Positions 33,393 to 41,521 of a stretch of 64,000 nucleotides of DNA are shown here, piece by piece. The translations under genes were made by a program, and so were the position numbers. Under the pieces are notes generated by a model, which was not told the origin of the DNA, did no database searches, and saw only the letters and a program-made list of their open reading frames with translations. This stretch comes from Bradyrhizobium sp. AUGA SZCCT0283 (GTDB lineage: Bacteria > Pseudomonadota > Alphaproteobacteria > Rhizobiales > Xanthobacteraceae). Each line of letters opens with the position of its first letter. Position 1 is the stretch's first letter. The stretch covers positions 62,001 to 126,000 of the forward strand of contig NZ_JAFCLU010000009.1 in NCBI RefSeq assembly GCF_018130385.1. The letters run 5' to 3'.

Positions 33393-33770
33393 TCAATCCT
33401 TGAGTGCGTCGCCGGTGACAAGGATTAGGTCGCAGCGGAAATCATTGGCGGACTTGCCACTCGCATCTTCGATCCGGTGATAACAGGCGTTGTTACCGAA
33501 CGGGCGGTTCTCGAACTTGCCGTTCGTGTCCTGGACGACCTCGGCGGGGACCTTCTTGCCGAGAAAATTGAACAGGACCTTCGCTTTCTCCGCGTTGCAC
33601 GACAATACCACGGCGCCACCGGCATCCTCGACCGAGCCGGCTCCCATCGCCTCCCTGACGCAATCGCTGAGGCCCGCGAGCGTCAGGTCCTTGGCGCCCA
33701 CTTCGGCACGCGCCGGATGCGAGAGCGCGACGGCGGACAGAAGACAGGTCAGGCTGATCAGGTTTTTCAT
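33393..33770 (-). CDS. Small secreted protein of unknown function
   Basis: A 125-residue protein with a clear signal peptide (MKNLISLTCLLSAVALSHPARA). The mature part has four cysteines (in LSDCVREA, VLSCNAEK, NNACYHRI and FRCDLIL), which would form two disulfides in the periplasm. I do not recognise the family. It is the last gene of the leftward group that contains a PhoPQ-like system and ccmFHI, 40 bases after the kinase gene. A periplasmic role linked to that group is likely. The gene's end abuts the mobile-element scar. Confidence 0.72.
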   Translation of the reverse strand: MKNLISLTCLLSAVALSHPARAEVGAKDLTLAGLSDCVREAMGAGSVEDAGGAVVLSCNAEKAKVLFNFLGKKVPAEVVQDTNGKFENRPFGNNACYHRIEDASGKSANDFRCDLILVTGDALKD

Positions 33771-33810
33771 CGGGGCAGTCCATCATCGTTGGGTGGGAAA
33801 GGGCTTCGGT

Positions 33811-35163
33811 TCAGGCCGGTGCTGGTATCCGCTTGCTGATCGTCAGCTTCACGGCGGCGCCACCGAAGCGCGACTGCTCGATCCACAGGCGTCCGTCATA
33901 GAGCGCGACCAGATCACGGGCGATCGCAAGGCCAAGTCCGGTGCCGGGCTTGAGTTCGTCGAGCCGCGCGCCGACCTCGAAGACACGTTCGCGATGCTCC
34001 TCCGGGATTCCCGGTCCGTCGTCCTCGACGGACATGCACACGCTGGCGCCGAGATCCTGGCTTGCGACAACGACCTGCTGGCGAGACCATTTCGCCGCGT
34101 TATCGACGAGATTGCCGATAATCTCGGTGAGGTCATTGGGATCGCAGGCAACCGTGTGATCAAGGGGGCCTTCGACCTCGAAGCTTCGCTGATGACCGGC
34201 GTTCAACTTGCTGTAGGCGTTGATCACGGTGTGCACGATCTCCGCAAGAGCGGCCGAGGTGCCGGCGTTGTTCATCGCGGATGCCCGCGCGCGCGCGGTC
34301 TGGTAGTCGATTATCAGGACCATGCGCGCGCATTGCTCGTGCAGCACGCGGGCCGTCTCGGTGTGCCCTTGACACTCCAGTTGTCGGGCTTCCATCGTCA
34401 GGATCGCCAGCGGCATCTTCAGTGCGTGGGCCAGATTGCCGGCGTGAATGCGTGAGCGCTCGACCATCGCGAGATTGGCGCTGATCATGCCGTTGAGTTC
34501 CTTGACGAGCGGCATCACCTCGTTGGGCAGGTCGTCCGGCAGGTGAGTCACGGTCCCCGAACGCACCGCCGAAACCGCGTCGCGGATGCGGGCGAGGGGA
34601 CGTAGTCCGAATGCTACCTGGGCATAGGCGGTCCCGATCATCCCGAATGCCATCAGGCCGAGCGACGTGGCCAGCACCATGTGCAAATGGCTCATCTCGT
34701 CGCTGATCAGTCGTTCGTCGGCTCCGATCCGGATCTCGACCGGTTCCTTGAGGTGACGGCCCTGGACGACGCGCCGGAGCATACGCATCGTCCCGGTGGG
34801 ACCGTTGACGCTGGCAGCCGCGGGGCTGTCGCCGTCGGGTCCGGCGGGAAGCTCAAGATCGGCGTCCAGCGAGGGCGACCGGATCATTTCGCCGCCGGGC
34901 AGATGGACCTGCCAGTAGTGGCCGGAGCGAGCGGCGAAATACCGCGGATCGCTGAAATCGCGCGCCAAAAACGGCCTCCCGTTAGAATTGATTTCAACCA
35001 GGCTGCTGAGCTCGCGGGCGTGATCCTGCAGGTCATGGTCGAAGTGCGATGCGACGAGGTTGCGAAATACGCCGGACAGCAGCAGTCCGCTGGCCACGAG
35101 CGCAAACGAGATCCAGATCGCTGCGCAGGTGATCATTCGGGCGCGGAAATTCCGGCGCAGCAT
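33811..35163 (-). CDS. PhoQ-like sensor histidine kinase
   Basis: A 450-residue membrane kinase with helices at about 10-30 and 165-185 around a periplasmic domain. HAMP-like sequence (GLRPLARIRDAVSAVRSG) follows, then a PhoQ-type H-box NLAHALKMPLAIL with His, an N-box IIGNLVDNAAKW and G-boxes EDDGPGIPE and GTGLGLAIARD. I begin at ATG 35163 (MLRRNFRARM), four bases after the response regulator stop; the longer frame only extends into that gene. Co-direction with ccmFHI and the cytochrome cluster suggests it controls that system. Confidence 0.9.
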   Translation of the reverse strand: MLRRNFRARMITCAAIWISFALVASGLLLSGVFRNLVASHFDHDLQDHARELSSLVEINSNGRPFLARDFSDPRYFAARSGHYWQVHLPGGEMIRSPSLDADLELPAGPDGDSPAAASVNGPTGTMRMLRRVVQGRHLKEPVEIRIGADERLISDEMSHLHMVLATSLGLMAFGMIGTAYAQVAFGLRPLARIRDAVSAVRSGTVTHLPDDLPNEVMPLVKELNGMISANLAMVERSRIHAGNLAHALKMPLAILTMEARQLECQGHTETARVLHEQCARMVLIIDYQTARARASAMNNAGTSAALAEIVHTVINAYSKLNAGHQRSFEVEGPLDHTVACDPNDLTEIIGNLVDNAAKWSRQQVVVASQDLGASVCMSVEDDGPGIPEEHRERVFEVGARLDELKPGTGLGLAIARDLVALYDGRLWIEQSRFGGAAVKLTISKRIPAPA

Positions 35164-35167
35164 GGGC

Positions 35168-35830
35168 TCATCCGATCCGGTAGCCCATGCCCCGGATCGT
35201 GCGGATCGTTTCGCGCCCCAGCTTCTTGCGAAGCCGGGCGACGTAGACCTCCACCACGTTTGAGTCACGGCCATGGTTGAACGAGTAGACGTGTTCGAGC
35301 AGTTCCTTCTGGGAGACGATGCGGTCGGAGTGGCGCATCAGCAGATCCAGCATGCGCAATTCAAGTGCGGTGAGTTCGACGGGCACACCGTTCTTGGTCA
35401 CCGTCCCCGCGGCCGCATCGATCTCGATGTCACGGCGCCGGCGCATCGTTTCCGACTGGCCGGACGAGCGACGCAGCAACGATCGGAGGCGGGCCACAAG
35501 CTCCTGCGCCTGGAACGGCTTCTCGAGGTAATCGTCGGCACCCGCATTCAGTCCGTTGACCCGTTCGGCCCAGCCGCTCCGTCCGGACAGGATCAGGACG
35601 GGCAGCTTGCGACCCTCGCTGCGCCAGCGCCGGAGCACAGCGAGTCCCGAGACGTGCGGAAGCCCGATGTCCAGTATCGCCGCGTCATAGCTTTCGGTGC
35701 TGCCCATCAGCCATCCCTTGGTGCCATCGGTGGCAAGATCCGCGTCGAAGCCCGCCTCCGCCAGGTTTGCCCTGATCCGCTGCGCATAGGCCGTCTCGTC
35801 TTCAATCAGGAGTATGCGAATGGCCGTCAC
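35168..35830 (-). CDS. PhoP-like response regulator
   Basis: A 220-residue OmpR-family regulator. The receiver has LLIEDE, the phospho-Asp in AAILDIGLPHVSG and Lys in YLEKPFQAQEL. The winged helix has ALELRMLDLLMRHSDRIVSQKELLEHVY and the end IRTIRGMGYRIG. It appears to start at GTG 35830, with AGGGG very close upstream. It lies 33 bases after ccmI and is followed by its kinase. TTCAG-N6-TTCAG direct repeats with an 11-base period near the cytochrome genes could be its binding sites. Confidence 0.9.
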   Translation of the reverse strand: MTAIRILLIEDETAYAQRIRANLAEAGFDADLATDGTKGWLMGSTESYDAAILDIGLPHVSGLAVLRRWRSEGRKLPVLILSGRSGWAERVNGLNAGADDYLEKPFQAQELVARLRSLLRRSSGQSETMRRRRDIEIDAAAGTVTKNGVPVELTALELRMLDLLMRHSDRIVSQKELLEHVYSFNHGRDSNVVEVYVARLRKKLGRETIRTIRGMGYRIG

Positions 35831-35863
35831 TCCCCTGTCATGCTGTCATCGGTTCGTTCGAGA

Positions 35864-37168
35864 TCATGGCGCGATCCCGAGTTGCTTCGCAGCATCCGCG
35901 ATCCGCGTCCGCTCGCCGGACTCCTCGGCGAAGACCGCGAGCGCACGCTGCAGCGAGGCTTTCGCCTGCTCCGTTTCGCCGAGCACGACCCGGGAGCGGA
36001 TCAGCTTGATCCAGCCTTCGGCATCGCGCGGCGATTGCTCCAGCCGCGCCGCCAGCCCATCGACCATGTTGCGGATCATTGCGCTGCGATCCTGCGGAGC
36101 CATGGTCTCGGCGTTTCGTACGTCCTGCGCAGACGGGCCGCGCGCGCCAGCTGCCTCGGCCGGCGGAGCAACCGGGGACGTGGACGATCGCAGCAGCTCT
36201 TGCATGGCTTCGGCAGACAGCTTCGGTTTCGACGCGGCGACTTCGCCGGCATCGGCTCGAATGGTCTTGAGCCTCTGACGGAGATCGGGCAGCCACGGCT
36301 CGCTTGGATCGGCCTCGGCGACGACCGCTTGCCAGTCCGCGGCCGCGCCATCCTTGTCGCCGTCCTGCTCCTTCGCCAGCCCCATGAAGAATCGTGCCCG
36401 TGCATTCCTCGGATCACTCTTCAGCGTCTCTTCGAATTCTTTGCGTGCGTCAGTGGTGACGACGTCGCCCGCGTCACGCACCAGGGCCTCTCCCCGCGCG
36501 CTGCGATACTCGGCGAAGTCGGGCCTCAGCTCGACGGCCCGTGCATACGCCTTGGCTGCATCTGCGAACCGCTCGATGTTGAAGTAGGACCAGCCGAGCA
36601 GCCGCCAGCCATCGGCGTCTTGCGGATTTTTCTGCAGCCGGTTCTGGACCCGCTGGATCATCTCCTCGACGGGCGGAAGTGTGCTCGATGATTGCGCGGC
36701 GCCGCGTGAGGCTTCCGGGGCGGCGGTCGTGGACGGTTGAACCAAGCCCTGCGTCGCGATCGATCGGGTGGCAAAAGCGGGCCGCTGGCTGATGGCCTGC
36801 GGAGTGGCTGACGGAAGATCCGGGCTCCCGATGACGGCATAAAGAGCCACGGAACCGAACACGACGATCGAGGTGACGGCGACCAGCGCGAATTTGCGCT
36901 CGGACCCGGCGAGCCAGGTGTCGGGCGTGTCCTCGGCGCGATTGACCGCGATGATCCGGCGCTTGATCTCGAGCCCTGCGCTCTCGGCCTGCGCCTGATC
37001 GATCAGGCCCTGGGCGGCCTCGGTCTCGATCTCCCTGAGTTGATCGCGATAGACCGCGATCTGTCCGGCCGCGGCCAGCCGCGTCCGCTCATAGCGTCGG
37101 ATGAAGGGGGCCGAGAGGAGAACCGCGGCCGCGGAAATCATGGCAGTGCAGATGAGCCAGAGCGTCAT
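35864..37168 (-). CDS. ccmI: Cytochrome c biogenesis protein CcmI
   Basis: A 434-residue CcmI. It has two N-terminal membrane helices (about 5-22 and 95-112) with a coiled segment between them (EIETEAAQGLIDQAQAESAG), then a periplasmic TPR domain (NPQDADGWRLLGWSYFNIER and following repeats). CcmI delivers apocytochrome c to the CcmFH haem lyase. Its start overlaps ccmH by 4 bases. It is longer than minimal CcmI proteins because of the extended TPR tail. Co-location with multiheme cytochrome genes argues for a dedicated role. Confidence 0.88.
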   Translation of the reverse strand: MTLWLICTAMISAAAVLLSAPFIRRYERTRLAAAGQIAVYRDQLREIETEAAQGLIDQAQAESAGLEIKRRIIAVNRAEDTPDTWLAGSERKFALVAVTSIVVFGSVALYAVIGSPDLPSATPQAISQRPAFATRSIATQGLVQPSTTAAPEASRGAAQSSSTLPPVEEMIQRVQNRLQKNPQDADGWRLLGWSYFNIERFADAAKAYARAVELRPDFAEYRSARGEALVRDAGDVVTTDARKEFEETLKSDPRNARARFFMGLAKEQDGDKDGAAADWQAVVAEADPSEPWLPDLRQRLKTIRADAGEVAASKPKLSAEAMQELLRSSTSPVAPPAEAAGARGPSAQDVRNAETMAPQDRSAMIRNMVDGLAARLEQSPRDAEGWIKLIRSRVVLGETEQAKASLQRALAVFAEESGERTRIADAAKQLGIAP

Positions 37169-37680
37169 GCGGAGTTCCGTTTGTCGAGGATCGCCTCGAC
37201 CAGTTTGAGTTCGTTGTCATCCAGCGGTGCGGCTGTCGTCGCCACCGCTGCATTGGTTGCCGAGCGCCGAATGTACCGGCCGAAGCCCAGGCTTGCTGCG
37301 ATCAGGACCAGGAATGGTCCGACCCAGAGCATCAACGTGTTGAGCTGCATCGGCGGTTTCAGCAGAACGAAGTTGCCGTACCGCGCAACGATGAAATCCA
37401 TGGCAGCGCTGTCGTTGTCACCGGCCTGCAGGCGGTCGCGCAGCAGCACGCGGAGATCACGGGCCAGCGGCGCGTTGGAATCGTCGATGCTCTGGTTCTG
37501 GCAGACCACGCAGCGAAGTTCCCGGCTAAGATTGCGTGCGCGGGCCTCGAGTGCCGGATCCTTCAGTATCTCGTCCGGCTGTACCGCGCGGGCTTGCGAG
37601 ATGGCCCCGAGCAGCGCCGCTGCGACCAGCAGTGCCTTGCGAGGCCGTGATCGAGAGACACCAGAGTGTGAGATGATCAT
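37165..37680 (-). CDS. ccmH: Cytochrome c biogenesis protein CcmH
   Basis: A 171-residue CcmH with signal peptide (about 1-32), the redox motif LRCVVCQNQSI (Cys57/Cys60), and a C-terminal membrane helix (TLMLWVGPFLVLIAASLGFG). It reduces the CXXCH disulfide of apocytochrome c before haem attachment. AGGAGAG precedes ATG 37680. It lies 9 bases after ccmF and overlaps ccmI. The ccmABCDE and ccmG genes are not in the window, so this is a partial, perhaps second, set. Confidence 0.92.
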   Translation of the reverse strand: MIISHSGVSRSRPRKALLVAAALLGAISQARAVQPDEILKDPALEARARNLSRELRCVVCQNQSIDDSNAPLARDLRVLLRDRLQAGDNDSAAMDFIVARYGNFVLLKPPMQLNTLMLWVGPFLVLIAASLGFGRYIRRSATNAAVATTAAPLDDNELKLVEAILDKRNSA

Positions 37681-37689
37681 CGCGCTCTC

Positions 37690-39675
37690 CTATTCCGCAG
37701 GAGCGGCGAACGGGACCGGCTGCGCCGCGCGTTGCGGAGCGCCAACCCGCAGGCGGCGGTCGGCAAGCGAGACGAAGCCGCCAAGAGCCATCATCAGGGC
37801 GCCGATCCAGACCAGCGGGATGAACGGGTGGTAGTAAAAGCGAACGGCCCAGGCGCCCGCATTGTCGGGGTCACCGAGCGTGACATAAACGTTCGAGACC
37901 AGGTTCGTACGAATTCCCGCCGCCGTCGTCAGTTGCCGACGGACCGGATAGAACCTGCGTTCGCTGCTGAGTTGCGTCGAAGGCTTGCCGTTACGGGAGA
38001 TATCGAAAATGGCGCGTTCAGCCTCGTAGTTCGGGCCCGGCACTTCGGCCACTGAGCGGAAGCGGACGTCATAGCCCGCCAGTTGCAGGCTCTGGCCCGG
38101 ACGCAGCATTTCGATCTTCTCGCTTGCCCATGCGGTCATTCCCGTGATCCCGGCGACCGTCACGCCCATGCCGGCATGGGCGAGGACCAGGCCGTAGACC
38201 GCAAGTGGAGTCGTGCGCGCGAGCCGGAGCGTTGTTGCAAGGGGCGTGCTGCCGAGTCGCGTCCGTTGCGCGAGTACGAGCAGCGAGCCGAGGACGAGCC
38301 ACACCGCGAGGCCCATGAAGAAGGCGACCAGGAAATGCTGACCGAGGGTGAAGGCGAGCAGCGCGACCGCAGTCAGGGTCGCCGCGATCGCAGCCGGCCT
38401 GAGACGGCCGAGCGCCGCGCGCAACTCGTCCCGCTTCCAGCGCAGTGCCGGACCCACCACCATCACCAGCAGCAGCGGCACCATGATCGGCACGAAGGTC
38501 ATGTTGTAATAGGGCGGCCCAACCGAGATCTTGTCGTTGCCGAGCATGTCGACGACCAGCGGATAGAAGGTGCCGAGGAACACCGTTGCCACCGCGGTTG
38601 TGAGCAGCACGTTGTTGACGACAAGGCCGCTCTCGCGGCTGACCGCCGCGAACAGCGGCCCATGCTTCATCTCGGGCGCGCGGATCGCGAAGAGAGCGAG
38701 GCCGCCGCCGGTGGCGATCAGGATCAGCACCAGGATGAAGGTGCCGCGCGCCGGGTCCTGCGCGAAAGAGTGCACGCTGGTCAGTACGCCGGAGCGAACC
38801 AGGAAAGTGCCGATCAGGCTGAGCGAAAAGGTCAGGATCCCAAGCAGGATGGTCCAGCTCAGAAGCGCGTTGCGCCGTTCCACGACCAGCGCGGAGTGGA
38901 GCAGGGCGGTGCCGGCCAGCCAGGGCATGAAGGAGGCGTTCTCGACCGGGTCCCAGAACCACCAGCCGCCCCAGCCGAGCGTGTAGTAAGCCCAGGCACT
39001 GCCAAGCGTGATGCCGATGGTGAGAAAGCACCAGGCCGCGAGCACCCAGGGCCTGACCCAACGTGCCCAACTCGCATCGACCTTGCCCTCGATCAGGGCG
39101 GCGATCGAGAACGAGAATGCCATCGAGAAGCCGACATAGCCGAGATAGAGGAAGGGCGGGTGGATCGCGAGGCCCGGATCCTGCAGGATTGGGTTGAGGC
39201 CATTGCCCTCCGCCGGCGCGTCGGCGAGCCGGACGAACGGATTCGACGTCGCGACAATGAATACCAGGAAGCCGAGCCCGATCATGCCGTGAGTACCGAG
39301 CACGGTGGTCAGGAGGCGGTCAGGCAGGTTATTGCCGAACACGGCAACGGCCGCGCCGAACAGGGCCAGGATCAGGACCCACAGCAGCATGGATCCCTCG
39401 TGATTGCCCCAGACGCCCGACACCTTGTACAGCAGCGGCTTCAGCGTGTGCGAATTGGCGGCAACGACCTGGACGGAGAAGTCCGACTGCACGAACGCCG
39501 CAGTCAGGCAGGCGAATGCCAGCGCAATGAAGACGAACTGGCCGATCGCGGCATGGCGAACGAACGCCGCAATCGCCGGCTCGCGGCGGCGCAAGGCCAA
39601 GAGCGGGACGGCCGACTGCACGAGCGCAATCAGCAGAGCAATGATGAGAGCGAATGATCCCGTCTCTGCCGTCAT
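37690..39675 (-). CDS. ccmF: Cytochrome c haem lyase subunit CcmF
   Basis: A 661-residue polytopic membrane protein. The haem-handling WWD-type domain is GWGGWWFWDPVENASFMPWL. Other family signatures are KVSGVWGNHEGSMLLW near the N-terminus and SLIGTFLVRSGVLTSVHSFA, with about 14-15 membrane helices. Together with CcmH and CcmI it joins haem covalently to CXXCH motifs. It opens the leftward ccmF-ccmH-ccmI-phoP-phoQ group. In NrfE/CcmF specialisation, dedicated lyases serve unusual haem motifs; here a CXXXCH motif in the 43-haem cytochrome is a possible client. Confidence 0.94.
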   Translation of the reverse strand: MTAETGSFALIIALLIALVQSAVPLLALRRREPAIAAFVRHAAIGQFVFIALAFACLTAAFVQSDFSVQVVAANSHTLKPLLYKVSGVWGNHEGSMLLWVLILALFGAAVAVFGNNLPDRLLTTVLGTHGMIGLGFLVFIVATSNPFVRLADAPAEGNGLNPILQDPGLAIHPPFLYLGYVGFSMAFSFSIAALIEGKVDASWARWVRPWVLAAWCFLTIGITLGSAWAYYTLGWGGWWFWDPVENASFMPWLAGTALLHSALVVERRNALLSWTILLGILTFSLSLIGTFLVRSGVLTSVHSFAQDPARGTFILVLILIATGGGLALFAIRAPEMKHGPLFAAVSRESGLVVNNVLLTTAVATVFLGTFYPLVVDMLGNDKISVGPPYYNMTFVPIMVPLLLVMVVGPALRWKRDELRAALGRLRPAAIAATLTAVALLAFTLGQHFLVAFFMGLAVWLVLGSLLVLAQRTRLGSTPLATTLRLARTTPLAVYGLVLAHAGMGVTVAGITGMTAWASEKIEMLRPGQSLQLAGYDVRFRSVAEVPGPNYEAERAIFDISRNGKPSTQLSSERRFYPVRRQLTTAAGIRTNLVSNVYVTLGDPDNAGAWAVRFYYHPFIPLVWIGALMMALGGFVSLADRRLRVGAPQRAAQPVPFAAPAE

Positions 39676-39976
39676 GTCCCTTCCCGCAACGACAGCCGCG
39701 ATTTATTCCCGCAAGCCGTTCTCAAGAGTTCGTGAGTTCCCGGACTGAAAGGGCGAAATGGGGCATCAATAGTACGGAAAAACGCCATTCCGCGGATTCG
39801 CCACGATTGAATTTGCGACCGCTTCGCGAATTCAAAACTACGCTTCGGATTGATTCTGTTGTTTTGCATTTGAATTTCCCGTCTTCCGGGAGACGGCATC
39901 CCCAACATTGAGAATGCCAGATGCATCCAACGCATGGCCGGCGAATGCACGCGGACCGATCGCAGCAGTCACTTGC
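39676..39976. other. Intergenic region between ccmF and Sel1/ankyrin gene
   Basis: About 300 bases without a gene. It contains a stem-loop CCGTCT-TCCGGG-AGACGG (39879-39896) downstream of the ankyrin gene, without a T-run, and an A/T-richer stretch at 39750-39870 that is the likely ccmF promoter zone. Confidence 0.45.
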
Positions 39977-41521
39977 CTATTCCAAAAGTTTGGCAACCTC
40001 GCGATGACCGCTGACCAGGGCGATTTCAGCTGCCGTCTCGCGCCGCTTGTTGCGCAAGCGCTTGTCGGCGCCGGCCTCCACCAGCATCGAGGCGATCTGG
40101 GTCCGTCCTTCATAGGCCGCCATCATCAGCGGACTTACCCCTTGGCCATTGCGGACGTTCGGGTCGACCTTGCGACGCAGAAGCTCGCGCACGACCTCCG
40201 TCAGTCCGGCGCGGACCGCGAGAATCAAAGTTGTGTTGCCGCTGGCTGTCGTCGCCTGCGGGTCGGAGCCATGATCGAGCAGGGCCAATGCTGCAGTCTC
40301 ATGGCCGCTCTCGATCGCTTTCAGAAGCGGGCTCGTGCCGCCGGAGTCGGTGACATTTGGTTCTGCGCCCTGCGTCAGAAGACGTGGAATGGCATCCGCA
40401 TTGCCGTGCGCGGCCGCATGCCACAGGGCCGTGCGGCCCTGTTTGTCCACCGCCTTGACGCTCTGATGATCCCACAGCAACGTCTCGACCACACGTGGCG
40501 AGCACGATGTCGCCGCCATCATCAGCATGGTCCGGCCGTCTTCGAGTGTCTGAATTGCCGACTGGTTGACCTTGAGAAGGGGAGCGATTGTCGGTTCGCT
40601 GCAACGGCTCACGGCTGCGGCCAGCGCCGTCGTGCCATCGCTCGTCGTGATCAGCGGGTCGGCGCCCCGAGCCAGCAGCTGTGTCACGATTTCGGCTTGG
40701 GCGTGACCGGCAGCGAGAATCAGCGCTGTCTGACCCTGTCGATTGCGGAGATTGGGGTTGGCGCCCGCGGCCAGCAGGAGCTCGGCGACGGCGGTCTGAC
40801 CTGCTGCCGCAGCGATCATGAGCGGGCTATCGCCATCGGCGTTTGCCACATTGACGTCGACGCCCGCAGCAATGAGCAGGCGCAGCGGCGCGATCTGGGC
40901 GCGCAGTGTCGCATCAATGATTGCAGGCTGGCCGTTGCGCGATGCACTCAGCGACGATAGGTCGAGCTTCGGAGTGGCGACGGGCCGGCTGGCCGGACGC
41001 ATCTCCGGCTGCCTGGGGCCGGTCGCGGCAGCACGATTGGCAATGTCGCCCAAGAGTTGTTCGGCCGGTTGGTAGCCAGCAGCAGCCGATCGCCGCAACC
41101 ATTCCCGCGCCGTCTCGACATCGGAGGTCGTACCGCGTCCGGCAAGGTACATCGCAGCCAAGTTATATTGTGCGCGGACGTGTCCCTGTTCGGCGCTCTG
41201 CTTCATCCATTTGAACGCCAGCGCGTCGTTGGCCCCGGTCACGTGGCCCGAACGATACAACGAACCAAGGCGGTACTGGGCCTCGCGGTCACCGGCGCGG
41301 GCAGGCGGCTCGAGCAATTTCAGGGCCTCGCCCGGGCGACCGGCCCTGATCGCGGCGTCGGCGGCGCGGATCGCGGATGAACTGCCGCGACGGTCGGTAT
41401 CGACGAATGGCGTGGAAGGGTCCGACGCTGCAGCTGAGTTCTGGGCGAAGCAAGATCCCGCCATGCTGCTCAGGCACAGTCCACCGATCAGGCTCATAGA
41501 TATTAGGCTATGCGGTGCCAT
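39977..41521 (-). CDS. Exported Sel1-repeat/ankyrin-repeat protein
   Basis: A 514-residue protein with a signal peptide (hydrophobic SLIGGLCLSSMAGSCFA). Two or three Sel1 repeats follow (AQYRLGSLYRSGHV, AQYNLAAMYLAGRGT), then about eight ankyrin repeats with the usual G-x-TPLxxAA pattern (GDSPLMIAAAAGQTAV, GQTALILAAGHAQAEI, GRTALWHAAAHGNADA). I start at ATG 41521, inside the end of the preceding gene (14-base overlap). Exported ankyrin proteins are uncommon in bacteria. Here it could scaffold periplasmic cytochromes; this is inferred from location. Confidence 0.85.
   Translation of the reverse strand: MAPHSLISMSLIGGLCLSSMAGSCFAQNSAAASDPSTPFVDTDRRGSSSAIRAADAAIRAGRPGEALKLLEPPARAGDREAQYRLGSLYRSGHVTGANDALAFKWMKQSAEQGHVRAQYNLAAMYLAGRGTTSDVETAREWLRRSAAAGYQPAEQLLGDIANRAAATGPRQPEMRPASRPVATPKLDLSSLSASRNGQPAIIDATLRAQIAPLRLLIAAGVDVNVANADGDSPLMIAAAAGQTAVAELLLAAGANPNLRNRQGQTALILAAGHAQAEIVTQLLARGADPLITTSDGTTALAAAVSRCSEPTIAPLLKVNQSAIQTLEDGRTMLMMAATSCSPRVVETLLWDHQSVKAVDKQGRTALWHAAAHGNADAIPRLLTQGAEPNVTDSGGTSPLLKAIESGHETAALALLDHGSDPQATTASGNTTLILAVRAGLTEVVRELLRRKVDPNVRNGQGVSPLMMAAYEGRTQIASMLVEAGADKRLRNKRRETAAEIALVSGHREVAKLLE

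Noticed and set aside
38083..39657. A 524-codon plus-strand open frame
   Set aside because: It is the shadow of ccmF on the other strand; the translation is Glu/Arg/Gln-rich with no recognisable fold.
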